Shown one piece after another: positions 35,332 through 43,470 of a stretch of DNA of 43,470 nucleotides (position 1 is the stretch's first letter; each line of letters begins with the position of its first letter). The stretch comes from Candidatus Acidiferrales bacterium. GTDB lineage: Bacteria; Acidobacteriota; Terriglobia; Acidiferrales; UBA7541. The stretch spans positions 1-43,470 of the forward strand of contig JASHRC010000240.1 in NCBI GenBank assembly GCA_030037525.1. Reading direction: 5' to 3'. The position numbers were made by a program, and so were the translations under genes. The notes under the pieces are model-generated. The model was given only the letters and a program-made list of their open reading frames with translations. It made no database searches and was not told the origin of the DNA.

Positions 35332-36140
35332 AACTCTGCCGATTTGAGCCGATCGAAGCCGCCGGGCGCCTCCCCGGACGCACGCCAGCGGAGGCCTATC
35401 AAAGTTCTCATGCCGGAATCGTAGAAGACGGAGTGATCCGAGAAATTTCCGGCGAAATTTGGGGCGAGCGCCAGCCCACAGGCCGCGAATTTCCAGTCGA
35501 GAGGGTTCGCTTTCTCCCGCCTTCGTGGCCGAGCAAGATTATCTGCATGGCGCGCAACTATCTCGATCACGCCGCCGAAATGAATATTGAGGCTCCCAAA
35601 CAGCCGGTGATTTTTTCCAAACCGCCGTCGGCGATCATCGCGCCGCTGGACGAGATTGTTATGCCGCACATTTCCAAGCGTGTCGATTACGAAGGTGAGC
35701 TGGCTTTCCTCATCGGGCGCCGCTGCTCCCATCCGAAACCATCGGAAGAAATCGCGCCTTACATTTTGGGCTACACCTGCTTGAACGATGTGACCGCGCG
35801 CGATCTCCAGCGCCTGGACGGGCAATACACGCGCGGGAAAGGGTTTGACACATTCTGCCCGTTCGGACCGGTGATCGATACCGAGCCTCCCTCGCCCCAT
35901 ACCCGGATCGAGACCTTCGTGAACGGCACAAAAAGGCAATCCGCGCGGGTAGCGGACATGGTCTTCGGCATCGAGACGATCTTTCGCTGGATCGCCGAAG
36001 CGATGACGCTCGAGCCCGGCGATTTGATTGCCACCGGCACCCCCGCCGGCGTCGGCCCTCTCAGTGCGGGCGACGTTGTGGAAGTTCGCGTCGACGCGAT
36101 CGGCACCCTTCGCAACCGGGTCGTCGGTCCGCGCGATTAG
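35328..36140 (+). CDS. Fumarylacetoacetate hydrolase (FAH) family protein
   Basis: A 270-residue enzyme of the FAH superfamily. Metal ligands Glu122 and Glu124 in DYEGELAF and Asp154 in LNDVTARD are in place; ICMARNYLDHAAE, IFSKPPSAI and the C-terminal GDLIATGTPAGVGPL motif are typical. Members hydrolyse or decarboxylate beta-diketo acids from aromatic degradation, or act as oxaloacetate decarboxylases. The lack of catabolic neighbours prevents a substrate call. The N-terminal 60 residues form the small lid domain. The ATG overlaps the stop of the membrane-protein gene. Confidence 0.9.
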   Translation: MKLCRFEPIEAAGRLPGRTPAEAYQSSHAGIVEDGVIREISGEIWGERQPTGREFPVERVRFLPPSWPSKIICMARNYLDHAAEMNIEAPKQPVIFSKPPSAIIAPLDEIVMPHISKRVDYEGELAFLIGRRCSHPKPSEEIAPYILGYTCLNDVTARDLQRLDGQYTRGKGFDTFCPFGPVIDTEPPSPHTRIETFVNGTKRQSARVADMVFGIETIFRWIAEAMTLEPGDLIATGTPAGVGPLSAGDVVEVRVDAIGTLRNRVVGPRD

Positions 36141-36278
36141 CCGGCCATAGCAGCAAACCCCCATTTCGACGGCAGCCCGAACCAGGGCGGAGACTTGCGC
36201 AAAGCGACCCCGTGCTTCCCCTGCCGTAACTTTCTCGCAACTTGTCTCTGTTTCGGCGGCCGACCGAATTACTTGCCC

Positions 36279-36284
36279 TATAAT
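36279..36284 (+). promoter_or_regulatory. -10 element upstream of the small membrane-protein gene at 36336
   Basis: A perfect TATAAT lies 51 bases before the TTG start. No good -35 is present at 17 bases, so the promoter, if real, may depend on another feature or an activator. Confidence 0.35.
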
Positions 36285-36335
36285 CTATAGCGTTTGGCCC
36301 GGTGAGTTTGATCTTCACCTGACAGAGGACGCGCA

Positions 36336-36794
36336 TTGAAAGAGCTTGTGAGCGATTGGCACAATCTGGTTCCCGCGATCGGCATCGCTGTGGTGACCGC
36401 CATCGGGATTTTCTTCCTATTTCAGCGCAAACCCGAAGACCCGATGGAAATGGAGCGTTCGCGCCGCGCCTATCTCAATCGAGTCGGCCGGATCGCCGAA
36501 GGCCACGTGGTCGAAATTGTCGATCAGGCGCGGGCGACGATCGCAACCAAAGGCGAACGCAAGCTCTCATCTGCGCTCAAACGCACCCCGGTCGCCGACG
36601 GTCCCCGAAAACTGCTCTACTACAGCTACGCGATTTCCGGCGTGACTTATGAAACGGCACAGGACATCACGGGCATGGAAGAGCGGGCGCATCTTGGCCG
36701 CGTCGCATCGGGACAAACCGCCAGCGTCAAGTACGACCCCTCGAATCCCAGCAATTCCATTCTTCTCGCCGACGACTGGTCCGGCCTGCACTAG
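36336..36794 (+). CDS. Single-pass membrane protein, DUF3592-like
   Basis: 152 residues. One transmembrane helix (about 12-29: VPAIGIAVVTAIGIFFLF) with a short N-terminus, then a soluble domain of beta-rich character (GRIAEGHVVEIVDQ, YYSYAISGVTYE, ASVKYDPSNPSNSIL). The pattern of a GHV--IV strand, a YSY strand and a VKYDPxNPxxS end strongly recalls DUF3592-type proteins, whose function is unknown. The start is a TTG with GAGG eight bases upstream. The gene is convergent with the enolase-superfamily gene, whose stop touches this one. Confidence 0.65.
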   Translation: MKELVSDWHNLVPAIGIAVVTAIGIFFLFQRKPEDPMEMERSRRAYLNRVGRIAEGHVVEIVDQARATIATKGERKLSSALKRTPVADGPRKLLYYSYAISGVTYETAQDITGMEERAHLGRVASGQTASVKYDPSNPSNSILLADDWSGLH

Positions 36795-38204
36795 CTATCC
36801 GGTGCCCTCAATGACCGAGCCGTCGGGCGTGCGCATTTCGTTGGGATGCTCATCGGTGATGGGGTGCTTGGCGGCGAGCGCTTCATCGATTTCGATTCCC
36901 CACCCTGGTTTCTCGCTAATCCAGGCGTAGCCGTCCCGGATTTCCGCGCAGCCATGAAAAACATCCTGGACGAGCGGCGGATAGTCGAAATGCTCGTGAA
37001 TGCCGAAATTGTTCTGGGTAAGATCAAGGGTCAGATTGGCCATGTGGCCCACCGGCGAATTCGGGCTGCCATGCCAGGCGAATTTCACTTCGTAGTTTTC
37101 GGCAAATGCCGCGATCTTGCGCGCCGCGGTAAAACCTCCGACGTGCGACACGTGATGACGGACGTAGTCGATCAGGCGCTCTTCGACCAGCGGGCGCCAT
37201 TCCTGCGGATTCGTCCAGAGTTCGCCCACGGCCAGCGGAGTGCTGGATTGCTGGCGCACGATCCGGTAATGACCCGTCTCTTCCGGTGAGAATAAATCCT
37301 CGCAGTAGAACAGACGAAACTGCTCGACATCCTTTGAGAACTGCGTCGCTCGCACAGGATCGAGCAAGGAATGCACATCGACGCCCAATCCGATTTCCGG
37401 AGGCATCTCTTGCCGAAACGTCTCGAAGGCCGCAAGAATCTTGCGCGTCTCCTTATCGCGATCGAACGGAATCGAGCCGTCATCGAATTTCGGCTGGCCG
37501 TAGAGATTGCTCACCGCGCCATCGCGCACGAACATCGCCACCAGCAGATAACGGCATCCTCGTTCGACCAGCTTCCTGGAATTCTCGACCAACTGTTTGC
37601 CTGGATCCTGGTCCGGTCGTCCCATTCCCACATGGAGATAAATGGCCGCCGCTTCCCGCACTTTGCCACCCACGAGCTGGTAAACGGGCATCCCGGCCTG
37701 GCGGCCTTTGATGTCCCAAAGCGCATCCGAGAGGCCGCCGATCGCGCTATTGAGCACCCCGTCGTTTTTGTAGTAGGAACTCATGTAACAGATCTGCCAG
37801 ATCTGCTCGATGCGCTCGGTCGTTCGGCCCAAGACCAGCGGCTTGAGGTAATCCTCCACGGCAGCGCGAACCAGCCTCGAGCGCCCGCCGGGAAACGAGT
37901 GCGTGGCGCAGCCGTAACCGTACAGGCCGGCTTGGTCGGTCGTCACTTTGACAACCGTCGAGTCATTCACGCCGCCCCCTCCTACCTCGATCACCGTGAC
38001 GTCCTGGATACGCGGAGCCGGCATGCCGCGCGTGGCCTGCTCGACGGCCGCCTGGGCCTCCTGCTCTTTCTTTGTGGTTGCGCCTAGAGCACATGAACCC
38101 CTCCACAGCTCGGCGAAGGCCGCTCCTCCGCCAAGCATGGCCCACCTCAACAGCGCGCGCCGGCTGGCAACGTCTCCCGATTCCCCGGGTTTTCGACCGT
38201 TCAT
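36795..38204 (-). CDS. Tat-signal mandelate racemase/enolase-superfamily protein (ManD/RspA-like)
   Basis: A 469-residue protein. The N-terminus has a twin-arginine motif (SRRALLR, Arg15-Arg16) and a hydrophobic stretch (MLGGGAAFA), implying export. The enolase-superfamily fold follows: a lid domain (about 65-190) with SAIGGLSDALWDIKGRQAG, then a barrel with Asp276 and His278 (DVH), Glu302, Glu328 (AVGELW) and His378 (AWHGSPNSP). These resemble mannonate/gluconate dehydratases of the ManD/RspA type. ATG 38204 is preceded by GAGGTG; an in-frame start at 38327 is unlikely. Sugar-acid dehydration is expected by family; export would be unusual. Confidence 0.85.
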   Translation of the reverse strand: MNGRKPGESGDVASRRALLRWAMLGGGAAFAELWRGSCALGATTKKEQEAQAAVEQATRGMPAPRIQDVTVIEVGGGGVNDSTVVKVTTDQAGLYGYGCATHSFPGGRSRLVRAAVEDYLKPLVLGRTTERIEQIWQICYMSSYYKNDGVLNSAIGGLSDALWDIKGRQAGMPVYQLVGGKVREAAAIYLHVGMGRPDQDPGKQLVENSRKLVERGCRYLLVAMFVRDGAVSNLYGQPKFDDGSIPFDRDKETRKILAAFETFRQEMPPEIGLGVDVHSLLDPVRATQFSKDVEQFRLFYCEDLFSPEETGHYRIVRQQSSTPLAVGELWTNPQEWRPLVEERLIDYVRHHVSHVGGFTAARKIAAFAENYEVKFAWHGSPNSPVGHMANLTLDLTQNNFGIHEHFDYPPLVQDVFHGCAEIRDGYAWISEKPGWGIEIDEALAAKHPITDEHPNEMRTPDGSVIEGTG

Positions 38205-38399
38205 GACACACCTCGCTTTTACAACCGCGGCGATTGTATCCGGAACTGGAGGCAAAGGCTGAGCTTTCCTCCGTAAGCAGGGAAGCAATGGTCTCGGGTG
38301 TGAGCGGCGCCGGTCCCCGTACAGCAAATCAAGAAGGAAACCGAGGCAATCGCACCGGACAGCTAGCCCTGCGGTTCGATTTCTGATCGTTTTTTGTGT

Positions 38400-39104
38400 T
38401 CAGCTTCGGGCTTTCTGGAGGATTCTTACTCCGTCGCGGCCGCTCAAGATCACTTCGCTCGAGAGGCCGAGAAAAAGGCCATGCTCGATTGCGCCCACCA
38501 CGTGATCGAGATGATGGGCAGTTTCCTTGGGATTCGGGATGGGCCCAAAAGCGCAGTCCATGATGAAGTTCCCACCATTGGTGAGGAAGGGCTTCTGATC
38601 GTTGCCCAGGCGCAGCGAGGGGTTCCCGCCGAGCTTCGCCAAGCACCTTGCGGTTGCCTGCCAGCCGAAGCGCACAACTTCGACAGGCACCGCCACAAGC
38701 GAGCCAAGCCGTTCGACCAGCTTCGATTGGTCCGCGACGATTACCAGCCGCTTGGACGCCGAGGCCACGATTTTCTCCCTCAGCAGCGCCCCGCCATGCC
38801 CCTTAATCAGTGAAAGAGTCCCGAGCTCGACCTCGTCGGCTCCATCTACCGTGAGATCGAGCTCGGTATGCTCGGCAAAGCTCGTGAGCGGAATCCGTAG
38901 GCTGCGCGCCTGGGTGGCGGTTTGCTCGGAGGTCGCGATGCCGGTAATGCGCAAACCATCTTCGGCGAGTCTCCTCCCGAGCGCACTCAGGAAATATGCC
39001 GTTGTCGATCCGGTGCCGAGGCCCAGGACCATGCCGTCTTCGACAAGCTTCGCCGCCGCTTCTCCCGCCGCTTTCTTCCATTTGTTTTGCTCGGATGGAT
39101 CCAT
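38400..39104 (-). CDS. rpiA: Ribose-5-phosphate isomerase A
   Basis: A 234-residue pentose-phosphate enzyme interconverting ribose-5-phosphate and ribulose-5-phosphate. GLGTGSTTAYFL, the VDGADEVE motif with the catalytic-site acids, and KGHGGALLREKIVA are hallmark RpiA segments; GGNFIMDCAFG near the C-terminus is also conserved. Length is normal. I chose the ATG at 39104; a TTG at 39137 is in frame and would add eleven residues without a better ribosome-binding site. It lies about 100 bases downstream of the PPIase lipoprotein and 195 bases upstream of the enolase-superfamily gene. Confidence 0.95.
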   Translation of the reverse strand: MDPSEQNKWKKAAGEAAAKLVEDGMVLGLGTGSTTAYFLSALGRRLAEDGLRITGIATSEQTATQARSLRIPLTSFAEHTELDLTVDGADEVELGTLSLIKGHGGALLREKIVASASKRLVIVADQSKLVERLGSLVAVPVEVVRFGWQATARCLAKLGGNPSLRLGNDQKPFLTNGGNFIMDCAFGPIPNPKETAHHLDHVVGAIEHGLFLGLSSEVILSGRDGVRILQKARS

Positions 39105-39207
39105 GGTGCTCGCCAGTGATTCGAGGATTTCAGGCAACCGGATCGATTACGACGCGACCCTTGGTTCCGCAATCCGCGCAGTAGAGCGCGATTCTTTCGA
39201 CCGTCGA

Positions 39208-40251
39208 CTACCGGCCATCGGCCGGGAGTTTGCCGGAGGATTCCATGATTTGACGCGCCAGGTAATTGGTGACGTGCGCCTCATCGCGCGCTTCGATGAG
39301 GTAGGCCGAACGCAGCAGCTGTTCTTTGCGCGTTCGGAGGCCGTCCCGGATGGCCTGCTGCACCTGCGCGTCTGCCAGTTCGCGCTGCCCGGCCGACTCT
39401 TTGGCGATCAGCTTCAAAATCACGTAGCCGCCGTCCTTGGTGTGGATCGGCTGGGTCGCCTGACCGGCTTTGAGCGAAAGAACCGCTCGCTTGAGCACCG
39501 GATCGGACTTATTGAACGCGGATTCGGGTTCAAATCCCAGATCGCCTCCGGTCGAGGCGCTGGGATCTTCCGAGTAGTCCATGGCCAGTTGCGCGAAATC
39601 AGCTCCTGCATCGAGCTTCTGCGCAAGCATAGCCGCCTTGCGGCCGGCTTCGGCCTCGTTGGTCGCTTTGTTGTTCTTGCGGTTGTAGACAGTCGGATCT
39701 GGGTGCGGCGTAATTACAATCTCCGCAATGTGATAGCGCGGTTCGACCACGTTGAACTGCGAGCGATTCTTGTTGTAGAAGTCAGTCACGTCCTGCTCGG
39801 TGATCGAGATTTTCGAAACCACTTCGCGATTGAGCAGCTTCTGGATTGAGAGCTGGCGGCGGATGTCGTTGCGCAAGTCGTCGACGGTGAGGCCGGTTTC
39901 TTCAAGCTTCTTCTGAAATTCCTCTTCGGTGTAGGGGCTTTTCGATTCGGTGAATTTTTCGTCGACCTCGGCGTCGCTGGCGACCAGGTTCATTTTGTTG
40001 GCGCGCTCGAGCAGGATTTCGCTATTGATCAGTTCATCGAGAATGCCGAGCTTGAGAGAAAGCGCCTCTTCCTGCGACGGCGCGGGTGCCTCGGTCGTCA
40101 CGCGCGAGCGGAAGACTTTCTCGACCTCTTGCCGCAGGATTTGCTTGCCGTCAACAACCGCCCAGACGTCGGGCCCCGGGGCAATCTGCTGTCTGCATCC
40201 GGCGAGCGCGCACACGCCGAGTATGGCGATGACAAGGGGCTTGGGTCTCAA
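39208..40251 (-). CDS. PPIase lipoprotein of the SurA/PrsA type
   Basis: A 347-residue envelope foldase. The signal peptide ends in a lipobox (ALAGC, Cys19), so it should be lipid-anchored. A SurA N-terminal domain (about 30-150) is followed by a parvulin PPIase domain (about 165-290, with HIAEIVITPHPDP, SEDPSASTGGDLGF and GGYVILKL) and a C-terminal helix. I chose the TTG at 40251, because GGAAGGAGA lies just before it and it starts a textbook lipoprotein signal; ATGs at 40299/40296 overlap the rpmB stop but lack that arrangement. The window's second parvulin-type chaperone. Confidence 0.87.
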   Translation of the reverse strand: MRPKPLVIAILGVCALAGCRQQIAPGPDVWAVVDGKQILRQEVEKVFRSRVTTEAPAPSQEEALSLKLGILDELINSEILLERANKMNLVASDAEVDEKFTESKSPYTEEEFQKKLEETGLTVDDLRNDIRRQLSIQKLLNREVVSKISITEQDVTDFYNKNRSQFNVVEPRYHIAEIVITPHPDPTVYNRKNNKATNEAEAGRKAAMLAQKLDAGADFAQLAMDYSEDPSASTGGDLGFEPESAFNKSDPVLKRAVLSLKAGQATQPIHTKDGGYVILKLIAKESAGQRELADAQVQQAIRDGLRTRKEQLLRSAYLIEARDEAHVTNYLARQIMESSGKLPADGR

Positions 40252-40298
40252 CAGGTCTCCTTCCGAGAGGGCACGGCCCGGCAACAGCCGGGCCATCA

Positions 40299-40490
40299 TC
40301 AGGCAGCTTTTTTCACGCGACCGGAACGAATGCAGGCCGTGCAGACGCGTACGTGCTTGCGCACGCCGCCAATGACTGCGCGTACGCGGCGCAGATTGGG
40401 ATTCCAGCGGCGACGCGTGACGTTGTGCGCGTGGCTGATGGTGTTGCCATAGTGCGGCTTCTTGCCGCAGATTTCGCATGCCAATGCCAT
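40299..40490 (-). CDS. rpmB: 50S ribosomal protein L28
   Basis: A 63-residue protein with the L28 N-terminus [15 protein letters not shown], the [11 protein letters not shown] motif and a second knuckle CTAC. The two CxxC pairs form a zinc ribbon, so this is the zinc-containing (C+) paralogue type. I chose the ATG at 40490 because the family begins with MA(L)xCEI; the frame is open 20 codons further upstream. It is transcribed leftward just before the PPIase lipoprotein gene, whose start lies about 48 bases downstream. Confidence 0.96.
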   Translation of the reverse strand: MALACEICGKKPHYGNTISHAHNVTRRRWNPNLRRVRAVIGGVRKHVRVCTACIRSGRVKKAA

Positions 40491-40644
40491 TTGGGCCGAC
40501 TCCGAATCGAAAAAATTCCCCACCATTGCGAAGGGATGGATTGAGTTCACATGGTATCAGAGTTTCGCTTTACGGTGGGCGGCAATTTCGGCATCCAGGA
40601 TGCACTCAAAAAACGGCTCAATGAAACCAACAGCCTTGATTGGA

Positions 40645-40684
40645 CAAAAATGCCCCACTCCTGCCTGCGCGACAGGAATGGGGC
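40645..40684 (-). terminator. Rho-independent terminator of the TonB-receptor gene
   Basis: Read leftward, GCCCCA (40684-40679) and TGGGGC (40657-40652) form the base of a long stem, with CCTG/CAGG pairing inside, followed by ATTTTTG. It lies about 16 bases beyond the receptor stop at 40700. Confidence 0.7.
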
Positions 40685-40699
40685 GGCGGAATTGCTCGT

Positions 40700-43470
40700 T
40701 CAGAACAGGACCTTCAAAGCGAACTGGACGATGCGCGGAGGTACCGAGCTGTTCTGGACCTGCCCAAACGTGGTGTCCGCGATGTTGTTGACGGGCGGAT
40801 TGAACTGCGCGTGATTCCAAACGTTGTAGAACTCGGCGCGGAACTCGGTGTCGAACCTTTCGGTGACTTTCGTATGCTTGATGATCGAAATATCCCAGTT
40901 GTTCTGCCCGGGACCCATGATCGACCCCACGGCAGAATTCCCCCAGCCGTAGCCCGCGCCCATGAACGTGTAACCGGGATCGCCCGTAAATGGATTGGGA
41001 AACGCGCCGCAAGGATCCAATGGGCTGCCTCCAGGGTTCGGGATACCACCGATGCACGGCCCCACCGCACTGAAAGCGCCGGTGTTGATCCAGCCTGTCA
41101 GCGCACGGTGCTCCGTGCTGCCAGGCGTGGTCAGGTCGGTCCCCTGGCACACGCCGTAAAAGTTGCATTTGCCGGTATTGGCCGGGTTCAACTCGCCGCG
41201 CGAGCCCGACCCGCCAAACCCTGCTCCTAATGGGGAGTAAATTGTGCCTAAGTTGGTGTTAATTACCGTAAAAGGCTGGCCGCCCTGTATTGTGGTGACG
41301 CCGGAGACTGTCCAGCCGCCGAGAACGTGGCCGGAAATGCCTTGCGTATTCTTGTACGGCAGGTCGTAGCTATAAGCCACGATGAGGCGCTGCGGGCGGT
41401 TGAAAGCCGCAAGCCCATACTGCTGGCCAAGATCGAGCGGATCGTTGCTCGAAGCACCGCCGGAAAGGACATTTCCGGGAGCAGCAATGCCACCGCCAGC
41501 CTCTGATGCATTGATGTTTGTGATGAGCTTGCTCCAAGTATAGGACGCCTGAAGCAGAATTCCATGCGAGAACTGGTGACGAAGTTGGACCTGCAGGCTG
41601 TCGTAGAGCGAATCGCCCACTGTGGAAGTCGTAGACATGCCAGTCGGTCCGTAACCCAAGTACCTGACCCGCCCAAGCGCATTGCCCGGATAGGCGCCAC
41701 TGTTTCCAGTGTTGTACAGAATCTGGGTGGCGGGGTTGATATTGGCTACGTCATTGAACGGCAGAGAGTTGGGGGTACCTCGCGCACCTGATCCGATAAT
41801 CATCCGCTCATTCTGCGGATCGGTTGGCTCATTCGGAGCACCGGGCACGAGGAACGCGATGTTGATGGGACGCGCCCAATCATAGAGGTGCGTGCCATGC
41901 TGCCCTACATACCCCACATCCAACACCCAGTTGCGAGCAAAGGCATATTGGAGATCGAGATTGTATTCCTGAATTAGCGGGGAACCGAGGAACTCGCTAT
42001 CAGATGTTCCGCCAAGCCCTAGGCCTCCGCTATTGTCCTCGATCAGGGTTGCGCCGGTCGCGGGGCTGCCGGCTAGAACCTGGAGCGTGCGCGGCGTCCA
42101 CCCCAGGATTGAGCCCTGGGACACACCAGGCACCAGGGGTAGATTCAAGGAATTGCCCGGAAAGCCGGCATTCGCATAGCCGTTGTTGGGCGAGTTGCCT
42201 TCCTGATTGTCTGCCAGCAAGTTCGCATATACTGCGTCGTAGAAAATGCCGTAACCAGCGCGCACAACGAGCTTATTGGTTAGCTGCCAAGCCAGTCCCA
42301 CGCGCGGACCAAAATTGTCGATCGGAGGGCCGTGAACTAGCGTCTTGTTCGTGTTGACCAGCACGCCGGTTGCTCCACCCCGATATCCGGGGAAGATACC
42401 TGCTCGTGCGATGAACCCGCATCCGCTGAGCGCAATGGGGCTGCCGCATCGCGGAAAATTGGGATTGTAGTTGGACCCCACGACAGAGCCGGTGAGAGTG
42501 CCGATCTGGTTGCTGATACAACCGGCGGAGCCAAAGGCTGTACCGTTTCCGCAGGCCAGGTTACTGGCTTGCTCGCCGAGGAAGAACGAGCCTGTGTTGA
42601 CTAGAGCAGTGGCCGAAGTCCAGTTGTTGCCGTACACGCCACCTTCGACGTCGGTCGGATACCCGTCATATTCCCAGCGCACCCCCAGGTTGAGCGTGAG
42701 CTTCGGCGTTACCTTGATGTCATCTTCGGCATAGGCGGCAAATTCGTTCGCCCTCAGTCCAAGCGGGTTGCCGATGGGTGAGGCGAGTCCATAAAAATTG
42801 GCGAGGACACTGCTAAACGTTGCCGGGGTCGTGGTGTAGGGCGGGCCGCTCGAGCTGGTCAGGAAGTCGCTCACCGTCGGGAAGATCAATCCCCCTCTGG
42901 AGAGCAACGCCACGTTGTATTGAAGACGATCGACTTCGACACCGGCGCGAATCGCGTGCTTGCCGTGATTCCAGGAGATGTTGTCCTTCGTCTCGAATGT
43001 GTTGAATTTATTGATGCCGGAAGCAAAAAAGTTTCCCCCGGTGTTTAACGCCCCGGTCGCGTAGCCCACCGGCTTACCGCTCGTATCGGCCAGCGGGAGA
43101 CCGCCAATCGACAGCGTGGGAACCTGCAGCAGTATGTCATTGATGCCGGTAGCCGGGTTGCTGCAACTACCGAGGAGTTCCGGCGGAGTGATACCCACTG
43201 AGCAGGCAGTGAAATAATTGCCGGGCACGGCGAGCTGCGTCTCCCGAACGTAGGAAAACAGCACTTCGTTGACCAGATTATTGGTCGCCACGGTGGTCAG
43301 CTTAACCGTTTCGTTCAGTGCTCTGTAAGTAGTGTCTTCCGGTGAGCCCGGGGCGCAGCTGTTGACCAAATTTCCGATTCCGTCAAGACAAACGAAGGAT
43401 TGAACCTGCGGATCGTTCGAGTAGAAGAACTTCTGATAGAACGTGTTCTTCGAGTTAATCAGGTATTCAA
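40700..43470 (-). CDS. OAR-like TonB-dependent receptor, C-terminal barrel (5' end outside window)
   Basis: The frame is open to the window edge, giving at least 923 residues. The sequence is a large outer-membrane beta-barrel: repeated strands with aromatic girdles (WNHGKHAIRAGVEVDR, LNLGVRWEYDGYP, YNLDLQYAFARNWVLDVGYVG, LQASYTWSKLI), a typical PQRLIVAYSYDLP turn and a terminal FALKVLF ending in Phe. This is the barrel half of the CarboxypepD_reg/TonB OAR family that is expanded in Acidobacteriota. The N-terminal carboxypeptidase-regulatory domain and plug lie outside the window. Several extracellular loops carry paired Cys (TACSVGITPPELLGSC; RCGSPIALSGCGF). Ligand unknown. Confidence 0.92.
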   Translation of the reverse strand, partial: EYLINSKNTFYQKFFYSNDPQVQSFVCLDGIGNLVNSCAPGSPEDTTYRALNETVKLTTVATNNLVNEVLFSYVRETQLAVPGNYFTACSVGITPPELLGSCSNPATGINDILLQVPTLSIGGLPLADTSGKPVGYATGALNTGGNFFASGINKFNTFETKDNISWNHGKHAIRAGVEVDRLQYNVALLSRGGLIFPTVSDFLTSSSGPPYTTTPATFSSVLANFYGLASPIGNPLGLRANEFAAYAEDDIKVTPKLTLNLGVRWEYDGYPTDVEGGVYGNNWTSATALVNTGSFFLGEQASNLACGNGTAFGSAGCISNQIGTLTGSVVGSNYNPNFPRCGSPIALSGCGFIARAGIFPGYRGGATGVLVNTNKTLVHGPPIDNFGPRVGLAWQLTNKLVVRAGYGIFYDAVYANLLADNQEGNSPNNGYANAGFPGNSLNLPLVPGVSQGSILGWTPRTLQVLAGSPATGATLIEDNSGGLGLGGTSDSEFLGSPLIQEYNLDLQYAFARNWVLDVGYVGQHGTHLYDWARPINIAFLVPGAPNEPTDPQNERMIIGSGARGTPNSLPFNDVANINPATQILYNTGNSGAYPGNALGRVRYLGYGPTGMSTTSTVGDSLYDSLQVQLRHQFSHGILLQASYTWSKLITNINASEAGGGIAAPGNVLSGGASSNDPLDLGQQYGLAAFNRPQRLIVAYSYDLPYKNTQGISGHVLGGWTVSGVTTIQGGQPFTVINTNLGTIYSPLGAGFGGSGSRGELNPANTGKCNFYGVCQGTDLTTPGSTEHRALTGWINTGAFSAVGPCIGGIPNPGGSPLDPCGAFPNPFTGDPGYTFMGAGYGWGNSAVGSIMGPGQNNWDISIIKHTKVTERFDTEFRAEFYNVWNHAQFNPPVNNIADTTFGQVQNSSVPPRIVQFALKVLF

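Overview
The window looks like an ordinary stretch of chromosome from a GC-rich, Gram-negative, soil-type bacterium, most likely an Acidobacteriota member. The pointers are a large OAR-like TonB-dependent receptor at the right edge, a VWFA-related exported protein, SurA-like periplasmic chaperones, a PSMA-like M28 peptidase and a Tat-signal enolase-superfamily protein. The taxonomic call is inference; no rRNA or other marker was compared. I see no tRNA, rRNA, CRISPR array, prophage, transposase or complete insertion sequence.

Layout. 1-4151 (+): 3' end of mfd, a surA-like chaperone, a YhaM-like OB/HD nuclease, an orphan BlaI-type repressor and a DusB-type tRNA-dihydrouridine synthase, tightly packed. 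4163-9569 (-): a sulfur-flavoured run of fused ATP sulfurylase/APS kinase, CysQ-like phosphatase and gamma-glutamyltransferase, followed by rsmI. 9943-11391 (+): a DksA/TraR zinc-finger protein and an HNH nuclease that has a structured leader. 11587-16525 (-): a MoaD-MoaE fusion, VWFA protein, SuhB-type phosphatase, QueA, metallophosphoesterase and a small membrane protein. 17034-18449 (+): MATE transporter, convergent with an exported M28 peptidase (18461-20686, -). About 1 kb of near-empty sequence follows. 21685-22590 (+): TIGR01777 SDR protein. 22711-26160 (+): the classic rplU-rpmA-obgE-nadD-rsfS-rlmH ribosome-assembly operon behind a near-consensus promoter. 26304-29106 (+): cobO-accD-folC. 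29267-36794 (+): DinB-like protein, class I glutamine amidotransferase, LolA-like exported protein, hslV-hslU, fibronectin-type lipoprotein, four-TM protein, FAA hydrolase and a small membrane protein. 36795-40490 (-): rpmB, a lipoprotein PPIase, rpiA and the Tat-signal enolase-superfamily enzyme. 40700-43470 (-): TonB receptor barrel, cut by the window edge.

Most genes are housekeeping (translation, tRNA/rRNA modification, cofactor synthesis, envelope biogenesis, protein quality control). The observations most worth checking are: a cysQ-like gene whose conserved N-terminus extends upstream with no ATG/GTG/TTG but with a well-placed AUU; a promoter-linked, foldable leader of the HNH gene in which the start codon can pair with upstream sequence; a MoaD-MoaE fusion with the thiocarboxylate GG buried inside the chain; and a terminator-like hairpin in the sat/cysC leader. 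I did not find a convincing new multi-gene defence or mobile system.
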